In this document: positions 57,056-64,000 of the stretch, in pieces
Layout of the letters: the number at the start of each line of letters is the position of its first letter
How positions within the stretch are numbered: position 1 is the first letter of the stretch
Source: Fictibacillus barbaricus
GTDB lineage: Bacteria; Bacillota; Bacilli; Bacillales; Fictibacillaceae
DNA: 64,000 nucleotides
Assembly: GCF_014635025.1 (NCBI RefSeq)
Contig: NZ_BMCE01000002.1
Span: forward strand, 558,001 to 622,000
Direction: 5' to 3'
Notes under the pieces: generated by a model
Told to the model about the DNA's origin: nothing
The model's database searches: none
Seen by the model: the letters and a program-made list of their open reading frames with translations, nothing else
Program-made: the position numbers and the translations under genes

Positions 57056-57352
57056 TTACGAAAGATTAACTGATTCAAAATGTTCTACTATTGGGAAAGG
57101 ATCATAAAAATGATGGAGCTGTTCTTTCCACGCCTGGTATTCTATTGATTGTCTAAAACCTACTGTATGATCTTCTAAACTCTCCCATTTAACTAAAAGT
57201 AAATACTTCCCTTTTACCTCCATACATCGTTGTAATTCGTGTGATATGTAACCTTTCATTGATGAAATAATCTTAGAAGCATTATAAAAGGCTTTTTCAT
57301 ATTCCTCTTCCATTCCTTGTTTGACTTGCAGCATTACAGCTTCCAATATCAT
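57056..57352 (-). CDS. Antibiotic biosynthesis monooxygenase-type (ABM) protein
   Basis: 98 residues, ferredoxin-like ABM fold. Pattern is MILEAVMLQVK strand, helix, CMEVKGKYLLLVKWESLEDH and a C-terminal helix ending in HFYDPFPIVEHF. Such proteins include quinol monooxygenases and heme-degrading IsdG types, but no assignment is safe. ATG 57352 follows GAGGAG. Confidence 0.75.
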   Translation of the reverse strand: MILEAVMLQVKQGMEEEYEKAFYNASKIISSMKGYISHELQRCMEVKGKYLLLVKWESLEDHTVGFRQSIEYQAWKEQLHHFYDPFPIVEHFESVNLS

Positions 57353-57767
57353 GTAATCACTCCTCAATTAATGTATAACCACAATAAGTTAGAAGGATCA
57401 CATATTGCAAGTTTTATTTCACTAACTAGCCGCTTAATATAAAAAATGGACATTTCTGCTTAAGAAATGCACCCGTTTGTAGAACAAGCAATATCTTTAC
57501 TAATGGGTATTAAAATAAAGATGGACCCCGGAACAATCAGTTCGAAAAATCTTTATATTGTAAATAGAATTCCTATATAGATAATATATTCTGGAACTTT
57601 TTCTTTTTTAATATTTTCTCCAAACCTCCACTGGAAGAGCTTTCTAAGAAAAACCAATCCGCTTAAAACATGTACACTATACCTGTGTTATCGTCCATAC
57701 GTATTCAGCAAAAAACCATATAAATATGGAGAATAAAATATATTTTAAAAATAAAGGATGGATTTTT
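57353..57767. other. Gap of about 415 nt with one repeat
   Basis: Family A copy at 57440-57489; the rest is AT-rich. The coat-like gene promoter should be near its end, but no sigma-A consensus is clear. Confidence 0.5.
57440..57489 (+). repeat. Family A hairpin repeat, copy 3
   Basis: CATTTCT-gctta-AGAAATG is a perfect 7-bp hairpin, followed by CACCCGTTTGTAGAACAAG. Confidence 0.75.
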
Positions 57768-58169
57768 TTGTTTCAGCGTAAAAGAGCATACTTAGTACCC
57801 GGGGGGACCATAAAACAATATGTAGGCCAATATATTACAACAGCTATTACAGGTTATGGTCAGGTTGTTGCACAAGTTGTTAAGTTTGATGATTACACTA
57901 AGATGGCAACACTGAATGTTTTTACACCAAGCGGGGTAAGAGCATTACAAGTTCATGAAACTGACATGTACGGAATTGCTCCATATCAGGGACCAATTCC
58001 TCCTGTTTTCGGATCTGGCATGGGTGGTCAGCAAATGGGTATGGGTCAAATGGGTCAAGGTATGGGGCAAATGGGTCAAGGCGGACAACAAGGCGGGCCA
58101 TGGGGCGGTCAATGGTTTCCTCCAGATGGAGGATGGGGCGGCGGCGGCTGGGGTCCTTGGGGCCAATAA
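57768..58169 (+). CDS. Gly/Gln/Met-rich spore-coat-like protein
   Basis: 133 residues. The N-terminal half (about 1-75) is a compact beta-rich domain beginning FQRKRAYLVPGGT and containing QVVKFDDYTKMATLNVFTPS; the C-terminal part is repeats of MGQ/QMG and GGW, ending WGGGGWGPWG. Similar low-complexity tails occur in Bacillus coat or exosporium proteins, but I do not know the family. TTG 57768 follows AAAGGATGG; the ATG 57726 frame is less likely. Confidence 0.7.
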   Translation: MFQRKRAYLVPGGTIKQYVGQYITTAITGYGQVVAQVVKFDDYTKMATLNVFTPSGVRALQVHETDMYGIAPYQGPIPPVFGSGMGGQQMGMGQMGQGMGQMGQGGQQGGPWGGQWFPPDGGWGGGGWGPWGQ

Positions 58170-58182
58170 TCGAGATAGATAT

Positions 58183-58214
58183 AAAGTGACTAAACAAGCT
58201 AGGATCACTTTTTT
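58183..58214 (+). terminator. Terminator after the Gly-rich gene
   Basis: AAAGTGA and TCACTTT with T6. Confidence 0.7.
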
Positions 58215-58329
58215 ATAATGATATAATCTCAAAGGAAAAATGCTGCATGAATCAACTCTTTTAATGAACTCCATTCTCAGAATCCCAGTTGACTTGTGTT
58301 TTATTCACTTTTCCAAATAAGAACTAAAA

Positions 58330-58371
58330 GGCGACCTTGAGAAGGTCTTGAAGATCCTTATGAGGTCGCCA
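58330..58371 (-). terminator. Terminator after the 58376 gene
   Basis: GGCGACCT and AGGTCGCC stem; TTTTAG follows on the - strand. Confidence 0.75.
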
Positions 58372-58375
58372 AAAT

Positions 58376-58513
58376 TTAGATTTTTGTGTTTTTCTTTTTC
58401 GCACGATTAGCTAGATCGGATACAGGTTCCTTGCTGAATTCAACATCAGGACTCATTCCCTGTGGATTTACACTCGATGCCTTTCGACCCTTTCCTGTGC
58501 TCTTTTTTGCCAT
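58376..58513 (-). CDS. Small basic spore-type protein (YfhD-like)
   Basis: 45 residues, too short for ordinary ORF calling. Start ATG 58513 lies 6 nt after GGGGGTG. Product is basic and disordered, with GMSPDVEFSKEP in the middle, a DVEFSxE motif like that in YfhD and SspO-type spore proteins, and a Lys-rich end. It ends in its own terminator. I rate the spore call as probable, not certain. Confidence 0.6.
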   Translation of the reverse strand: MAKKSTGKGRKASSVNPQGMSPDVEFSKEPVSDLANRAKKKNTKI

Positions 58514-58629
58514 ATTTTTCACCCCCTGTATCTATAGGATTTGCCATAGGATAAATTTATATTTTACATAATTCTGTCTGCATACATTTGAAAATATTGG
58601 ATCCTATATCACCCTTAAAACTTTTTATT

Positions 58630-58680
58630 CCAAAAAGGCACATTTCTTATTACAAAAATGCACCCGATTGTTAGACAACG
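58630..58680 (+). repeat. Family A hairpin repeat, copy 4
   Basis: AAAAAGGCACATTTCTTATT, ACAAAAATGCACCCG, then ATTGTTAGA; more degenerate in the loop. Confidence 0.65.
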
Positions 58681-58686
58681 ATAAAC

Positions 58687-59385
58687 TTACTTTAAAATGA
58701 TATTATCACCGATATTTATATCACCAAGACCTTCAACCTTTGCCCATACACCAAAAGTTGATTTATGATTATTTACCAAATATCGGAGTAACCGAGTATC
58801 ATGTGTTAGTTCTTCTTGAGGAATGTTCACCATTATACATCGCTGTAGTGGAGCAACAACTCTTAGGGTAACTGACGAACCGACTAGGATTAGTTGATCC
58901 AGCCAATTATCTTCAAAGTATTCCGTTGATTCTGTTTCGACCAATAAATTTGCTCTGAAACGTCGATGGTCAATTGCTTCGCCTAGATCCTGACTCACCT
59001 TGCGTAACGCAGAAGTAGTAATAATACTTATTGGACCCTCATCAAAATGTGATATTGACTCTTCTCGTGCCAAAATTACTTTATATCCGAGCCACTCAGA
59101 CAACTTCTCATTAATGGTATTATCATCACTTCGAAAGTCTTTTCCATCAGGCATTGTTATAATTGGAGTATTATCCTCATATCTTGCTTTATAATTAAAT
59201 AAACCATCCATTTGTTGAAAACGACGTGTTGTCTTACCGCTACCAATCTTTCCATCCATGTTCTTTATTGCCCACAGACGATCTCCAATGAGTCCTCTTT
59301 TATCAATTGAAACGGATTGTAATGTCTCTCCTAAAATTGATTTGACTGGAAATCGTCGAATTTCTTTCACTTTACCTATGTTCAT
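58687..59385 (-). CDS. MOSC domain protein
   Basis: 232 residues: beta-barrel MOSC_N (about 1-100) and MOSC (about 105-230) with the conserved Cys in PLQRCIMVNI. Homologues bind a molybdenum cofactor and reduce N-hydroxylated compounds, or handle sulfur. No moa/moe genes are nearby. A good site precedes ATG 59385. Confidence 0.85.
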   Translation of the reverse strand: MNIGKVKEIRRFPVKSILGETLQSVSIDKRGLIGDRLWAIKNMDGKIGSGKTTRRFQQMDGLFNYKARYEDNTPIITMPDGKDFRSDDNTINEKLSEWLGYKVILAREESISHFDEGPISIITTSALRKVSQDLGEAIDHRRFRANLLVETESTEYFEDNWLDQLILVGSSVTLRVVAPLQRCIMVNIPQEELTHDTRLLRYLVNNHKSTFGVWAKVEGLGDINIGDNIILK

Positions 59386-59440
59386 TGTTACCCTCCAAAG
59401 TTTTTACCCCCCTTTTATAACTTATCCCCTTTCACTTCAA

Positions 59441-59490
59441 TAAAAAAATACATTTCTCCTTCTTGAAGAAATGCACCCTAATATGGAAGA
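59441..59490 (+). repeat. Family A hairpin repeat, copy 5
   Basis: TACATTTCTCCTTCTTGAAG then AAATGCACCCTAAT; same core as copies 1-4. Confidence 0.75.
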
Positions 59491-59588
59491 TCGTTATTAA
59501 AGTAAAGCCCACTTTAGTTCAATAAGAAATTACTTTTATTTGCATTTTTGTAGATTTCTCTTCATAAGAGATGCAACTTGTAAAAAAG

Positions 59589-60107
<519 letters not shown>

Positions 60108-60132
60108 TTAAATATGTCGCTCCTTTATATAA

Positions 60133-60585
60133 TCAATAATTTCTCTTGTTTCCTTTTTTTACAAATTCCCAGTCTTTTTCTATATTTTTTCTTACTCTTT
60201 GAAGAAGATTGAAAATGGTTTCTACTTCTCTTTCGGAAAATCCCTCTAATGCAACGAAATTAGAATAATCATTTTCTCTTTTTATAAAAGGAAAAACATT
60301 TTTCCCTTTCTCTGTTGGAAAGAGTTTTTTTATTTTTTTGTTATGTTTATCTTCTTTCTTTTCAATAAAGCTATTAATTTCAAGTTTTTTTATAGCACGA
60401 GCTGTTGTTGTTCGATCTACTTTAATCATCTCAGCTAACTTTTCTTGAATGATTCCTGGGTTTTCACATATTCGCACAAGGTACAAATACTGCCCTTTTG
60501 TAAGGTCATATTCTTTAAATTCTATATTACTTATAGAATCTAATGCCCTTGCTATCATTCCAATTTCACGAAGAATTTCCTTCAT
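60133..60585 (-). CDS. MarR family regulator
   Basis: 150 residues with a winged HTH (about 35-100: NPGIIQEKLAEMIKVDRTTT, wing LEINSFIEKKED). It lies divergent to a broken YczE-type gene and two operator-like repeats lie in the gap, so it probably bound there. paiA follows 25 nt downstream and could be in the same transcript. Confidence 0.9.
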   Translation of the reverse strand: MKEILREIGMIARALDSISNIEFKEYDLTKGQYLYLVRICENPGIIQEKLAEMIKVDRTTTARAIKKLEINSFIEKKEDKHNKKIKKLFPTEKGKNVFPFIKRENDYSNFVALEGFSEREVETIFNLLQRVRKNIEKDWEFVKKGNKRNY

Positions 60586-60605
60586 AATTAGCTCCTTAGT
60601 ACATA

Positions 60606-60676
60606 TTTTTGTTGCGAGTACAATAAAAACGGCATATTTTTAATCTAACCTAATTTTGTTGCATTTGCAATAAAAA
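60606..60676. promoter_or_regulatory. Two MarR operator-like repeats
   Basis: TTTTTGTTGC..CAATAAAAA at 60606-60629 and ATTTTGTTGC..CAATAAAAA at 60653-60676 agree in 19 of 24 positions, spaced 47 nt start to start. Each has an inverted-repeat core TTG(TTGC)/(GC)AA. They sit in front of marR and the YczE remnant. Confidence 0.6.
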
Positions 60677-60678
60677 TA

Positions 60679-60945
60679 ATGATAAGGGGGCGAGATTTTA
60701 TGTATTAGGAATTTTAATATTAACACTTGGTATTTCTTTAACTATTCAATCAGACCTTGGAACTTCACCTTTTGATGCACTTTTGGTAGGACTGTCCATA
60801 AATGTGGGGCTTACTGTAGGAAGTTGGGAAATCTTAATAGGTTTAATATTGATTTGTTGTAATTCATTTTTAAAAAGCACAAAGACCAGAAGTTTTGGTG
60901 TTGTTAACAGCATTTATAATTTGCATAATACCAATTATTTCGTAA
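60679..60945 (+). pseudogene. Broken YczE/YitT-type membrane protein gene
   Basis: A start MIRGR (ATG 60679) is separated by a frameshift from FYVLGILILTLGISLTIQSD, which continues LGTSPFDALLVGLSINVGL and a further membrane helix ending LICCNSFLK. A second frameshift is needed to reach RPEVLVLLTAF, after which a stop comes quickly. The intact family (YczE-like) has about 200 residues; at most the first 85 are left. Divergent MarR and operators suggest it was regulated. No function is expected now. Confidence 0.75.
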
Positions 60946-60970
60946 CACAATCCTTTTGTCTAAAGAGAAG

Positions 60971-60996
60971 ACACTTAACTTTTAACAGTTAAGTGT
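60971..60996. other. Perfect inverted repeat
   Basis: ACACTTAACT and AGTTAAGTGT, 10-bp arms, loop TTTAAC, between the pseudogene and the MFS gene. No T-run; role unknown. Confidence 0.5.
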
Positions 60997-61072
60997 CCAA
61001 TAGTTGAGGAACCATGACAAATTATTTTATGAAAAATTAGCGGTTAATAAATTTGTCTTCAAAAACTTTTTA

Positions 61073-62560
61073 TTAGTTTGTAGCACCTTGTTTAATTTTC
61101 AAGCTCTTTTCTTGAGGAACGGATCTTTTTATAAATAATGAAACTATCCATGCGATGGCCACTAGTCCAAACGCGAGTAAGAATGCGTTTTTCATTCCAG
61201 CAATCATCGCTAGAATTTGTAATGTAGCCCCGTCTTCCTTAACCAGTGTATTTTCCATAAAACGAGTAGAGCTATTGGTCATGATTGATACAAGCAATGC
61301 CGTCCCGACAGCACCAGCTACCTGCTGAAGCGTACTGATTATAGCCGTTCCATGGGGATATAACGGCGGCGGCAGTTCATTCAAAGCGTTGGTCATAATC
61401 GGCATCATGACCATTGAAATTCCCAACATTAATAGCGTGTTGAAAATCATAATCTTGATGTATGGAGTCGTCAATGTGATAAAGGCAAATTGCCATAACG
61501 TATTTGCGACCAATCCTAATCCAATAAGGGCAAGCCACTTGGCACCAAACTTATCAAATAAGCGGCCAGTTATCGGTGACATGATCCCCATGACAATACC
61601 GCCTGGCAACATGACCAATCCTGCTTCCAACGGACTGTACCCTAACGCATTCTGGAGAAAAATCGGCAACAACATCATGGCTGAAAACATCGCCATCATG
61701 ATAATCATCATGATTAATGTCGACATTCTAAAAATGTTGTATTTAAACGTCTTTAAATCTAGTAACGGTTGTGAAATCGCTAATTGTCTCCAGGTAAACA
61801 GCACTAAAGATACAATCCCGATTGCAATGGGAAGTAAAACATCATTGCTTGACCAGCCCCCATGTCCTTCACCAGAACTGCTGAATCCGTACACAATTCC
61901 TCCGAAACCTAAGGTTGATAGTAGAAGCGAGATCAGATCAATTTTCGGATTAGTCGTCTCCGTAACGTTTTTAAGTTTCGAATAGGCAAATACAATAACA
62001 AACAGTGCAATTGGCAGAACTCCGTAAAAGAGAACACGCCAGCTGAAATGCTCTACAATGATCCCTGATAAAGTGGGTCCAATCGCGGGGGCAAACGTAA
62101 TGACAATACCAATTGTCCCCATTGCCGAACCTCTTTTTTCAAAAGGAACGATAGAAAATACCACATTTGTTAATAAAGGAAAGAGCAGTCCGGTACCCGC
62201 CGCTTGAAGCAGCCTTCCGATTAATAAAACCTCGATCCCTGGAGCAATAGCTGCTACAAATGTCCCCATGGTAAACAAGAACATAGCTCCGAGAAATAAA
62301 CTTCTTGTTGTAAACCGCTGAATGAGATAAGCAGTGACCGGTATCAGAACACCAATCACAAGCAGGTATCCCGTAGTTAGCCATTGAGCGGTACTCGGTG
62401 TGATTCCGAAGTCATCCATAATTTTTGACAATGCTACGTTGAGGAGCGTTTCATTTAAAATGGCTACAAACACACCTAGAATCATAATCATAACCAACAA
62501 AAAGTTGCCTTTGTTCCCGAATGTCCCACCATTTTGAGTCGATTCATCTTGATTTTTCAA
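61073..62560 (-). CDS. DHA2 family MFS multidrug exporter
   Basis: 495 residues, fourteen membrane helices; motifs LNETLLNVALSKIMDDFG in TM1 and GIVITFAPAIGPTLSGII (motif C of antiporters) point to a LmrB/Mdr-type proton-coupled drug exporter. Drug range cannot be told. GGAGAAA-type site. No adjacent intact regulator, except marR about 0.5 kb beyond the pseudogene. Confidence 0.9.
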   Translation of the reverse strand: MKNQDESTQNGGTFGNKGNFLLVMIMILGVFVAILNETLLNVALSKIMDDFGITPSTAQWLTTGYLLVIGVLIPVTAYLIQRFTTRSLFLGAMFLFTMGTFVAAIAPGIEVLLIGRLLQAAGTGLLFPLLTNVVFSIVPFEKRGSAMGTIGIVITFAPAIGPTLSGIIVEHFSWRVLFYGVLPIALFVIVFAYSKLKNVTETTNPKIDLISLLLSTLGFGGIVYGFSSSGEGHGGWSSNDVLLPIAIGIVSLVLFTWRQLAISQPLLDLKTFKYNIFRMSTLIMMIIMMAMFSAMMLLPIFLQNALGYSPLEAGLVMLPGGIVMGIMSPITGRLFDKFGAKWLALIGLGLVANTLWQFAFITLTTPYIKIMIFNTLLMLGISMVMMPIMTNALNELPPPLYPHGTAIISTLQQVAGAVGTALLVSIMTNSSTRFMENTLVKEDGATLQILAMIAGMKNAFLLAFGLVAIAWIVSLFIKRSVPQEKSLKIKQGATN

Positions 62561-63164
62561 TTTTTTCTCCCTTCGTTCAATTGGTGTGCAATTTCTCTTG
62601 CAGCCCTTTGAAAATAGATTAACTAATTACTTTGTCTACTTTTGAAATATGAAAAAGAAACTCTTTACTGCGTCAGTGAAGCATTAAACAAGCATAAACA
62701 GAACAAACATTCGCATTAATACTACCATATTCATAAAGAATCTGCCACTCTTAAAGGAAGAATTAATTAATTCTGGTACAAAATTTACAAAAAAGCACAC
62801 TATATGAAGAACATATTTTTCACTTATCCTCTAGGTTACCAAAAAACTGCATTTTAAAAACTACTCAGCTTTTAAGCATTTTTACTCCACAATCTGGCCC
62901 GTCGTTTGTTGAATAAAAAAAAGAGAGCTGGATCAGCCCCCTTGATCTTGAATTAACGTAGCCAAGTCTACTCTTATAAGAATTAATGTTTATTATTATG
63001 TGTGTATGATACGCTCTACATTTGTAAAAGTTTTAAACTGGAAATACAATTTGATAAAACCGTGCAAATACACTTTAGATCTTTCCGTTGTGCAGGTCAT
63101 TTCTCGTTGCAAACTGTTTAAACTCCATGAGCAAGAAAAAACATTAATATTCTTCTACTTTGTT
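62561..63164. other. Gap of about 600 nt with a family B repeat
   Basis: No supportable gene. It holds the MFS promoter region, the family B repeat at 62896-62962 and AT-rich sequence; short frames on the + strand (63000-63182) lack ribosome-binding sites. Confidence 0.6.
62896..62962 (+). repeat. Family B repeat
   Basis: GTCGTTTGTTGAATAAAAAA, AAGAGAGCTGGATCAGCCCC, then TTGATCTTGAATTAACG; same order as at 54921-54994. Confidence 0.75.
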
Positions 63165-64000
63165 TTAGCTTACGATACCTGAGTTCGAGGGTATACCCCT
63201 TTCTTGCAAAAACGTGTTCATAATGTCCTTTTGAAACATTTCAGGTTGAAAATCAATCGCAACTTTATGCCTAACATATTCGGGACTATACATATATCTA
63301 TAGTCCGCTATGCTTTGTCCAAACGCATCCCCTTTATCATCGATTATCCTTGTTGGAATTTCACTTATTTTAACTTTGTCTTTATTTAACAAATACCATA
63401 TAGGAAAAGCATCATGTAATGGGCTTCCCTTTATCCCTGGGACGCTTTGAGAGTAAAATTTATAATAATAATCTAACAGTGGTTTTATGATCATCCCAAG
63501 TGGATCTCTGGTTTTTTGATGGAATAAGTCAATTTCATCTACTTGTCTGGGTGTTATTAAAGCCCGCTGAGTAACATTTAGAGGAAAAATCGTTAAATTT
63601 TTTGCATATGTTAAAATAATGTTTGCAGCGTATGGGTCTCCATAAAAATTAGCCTCAGCTACTGCTGTTACATTTCCTGGATAAAAAAAGGCTCCACCCA
63701 TTACTAAAAATTCTTTAACCCGTTGCATTACTTCGATGCCCAAAATGAAGCATACTGATAAAGATGACAGCCTTCCTACACTAACAATGACTAAGTCCTC
63801 TAAATTATTTGTGATTACTTCTAGTATTTTGTGTATAGGCTGAATTGGAAAATGGATGGTTGGTGGAATGATCGGTCCTAAACCTTCAACACCATGGACC
63901 TCAGGATAATATTTAGTTGAAATACCTGTTAACGGAATAGTGGCTCCTTCGAAAAGTGGAATATTATGATGACCAGAAATATATTTTAAATAATTTACAT
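63165..64000 (-). CDS. Nucleoside hydrolase, N-terminus outside window
   Basis: At least 278 residues; the frame is open to the window edge, so the start is missing. VKEFLVMGGAFFYPGNVTAV and AEANFYGDPYAANIIL are conserved inosine/uridine nucleoside hydrolase blocks, and the LHDAFPIWYLL stretch gives the calcium Asp of the C-terminal site. The N-terminal DTDPGxDD motif should lie beyond 64000. The internal TTG at 63743 is not the start. It splits ribonucleosides to base and ribose; substrate is not settled. Confidence 0.88.
   Translation of the reverse strand, partial: VNYLKYISGHHNIPLFEGATIPLTGISTKYYPEVHGVEGLGPIIPPTIHFPIQPIHKILEVITNNLEDLVIVSVGRLSSLSVCFILGIEVMQRVKEFLVMGGAFFYPGNVTAVAEANFYGDPYAANIILTYAKNLTIFPLNVTQRALITPRQVDEIDLFHQKTRDPLGMIIKPLLDYYYKFYSQSVPGIKGSPLHDAFPIWYLLNKDKVKISEIPTRIIDDKGDAFGQSIADYRYMYSPEYVRHKVAIDFQPEMFQKDIMNTFLQERGIPSNSGIVS

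Noticed and set aside
63000-63182. 60-codon + strand frame before the nucleoside hydrolase
   Set aside because: No ribosome-binding site and overlap with the end of the nucleoside hydrolase gene.

Overview
The window is chromosomal DNA from a low-GC, endospore-forming Gram-positive bacterium of the Bacillaceae. Gene content and order follow the Bacillus subtilis ylb-cta-pyc-yla-ykt-pdh-yku region closely, but in reverse orientation. An aa3 cytochrome c oxidase, a pyc-ftsW-ylaN block, the RNase J1/RNA polymerase epsilon pair, the acetylated diaminopimelate branch (dapH/ykuR) and spore genes (YlaJ, YlbD, a CotD-like protein) all point the same way. Genus cannot be fixed from the sequence alone; a non-subtilis genus such as Fictibacillus would fit.

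Layout. 0.1-7 kb: the ylb cluster (ylbG, ylbF/ricF, ylbE, ylbD, ylbC, ylbB, ylbA) with a thioesterase and a nucleotidyltransferase inserted. 6.3-13.5 kb: ctaGFEDC, ctaB and the divergent ctaA (heme A synthesis and terminal oxidase). 13.6-25 kb: pycA, ftsW, ylaN, ylaL-like, ylaK, ylaJ, ylaI, ylaH, typA, ylaF. 25-31 kb: suhB, a ykzI-like gene, yktB, a nitronate monooxygenase, speA and, convergent with speA, an unlisted 40-codon SR1P gene inside what looks like the SR1 regulatory RNA, with CcpN and CcpA sites. 31.2-36.1 kb: pdhABCD with a leader of about 245 nt. 36.6-42.4 kb: def, an EamA transporter, a 27-codon basic peptide, rpoY-rnjA, ktrC, a 2-Cys peroxiredoxin and chaB. 42.3-47 kb: a CNNM/CorC transporter, ykuS, ykuR, dapH, ccpC. 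47-52 kb: TauE, VOC, a manganese-type CDF exporter, a dehydrogenase, a CotD-like coat protein and an AtoE transporter.

From about 52 kb the character changes. Genes become short, orphan or transferable: a MEDS protein, a TetR/hydrolase pair, small spore-type proteins, MOSC, PaiA, MarR beside a wrecked YczE-type gene, a DHA2 exporter and a nucleoside hydrolase cut by the window edge. They are separated by AT-rich gaps carrying at least nine copies of two dispersed hairpin repeats and a tRNA/tmRNA-like 3'-end fragment. This looks like a variable region joined to conserved core.

How the genes fit together: the core part is central carbon and respiratory metabolism. PDH and pyruvate carboxylase feed the TCA cycle, the aa3 oxidase with its heme A enzymes ends the respiratory chain, and SR1/SR1P and CcpC are carbon-responsive regulators. 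Gene starts were chosen from ribosome-binding sites and family alignments from memory. No database search was run.
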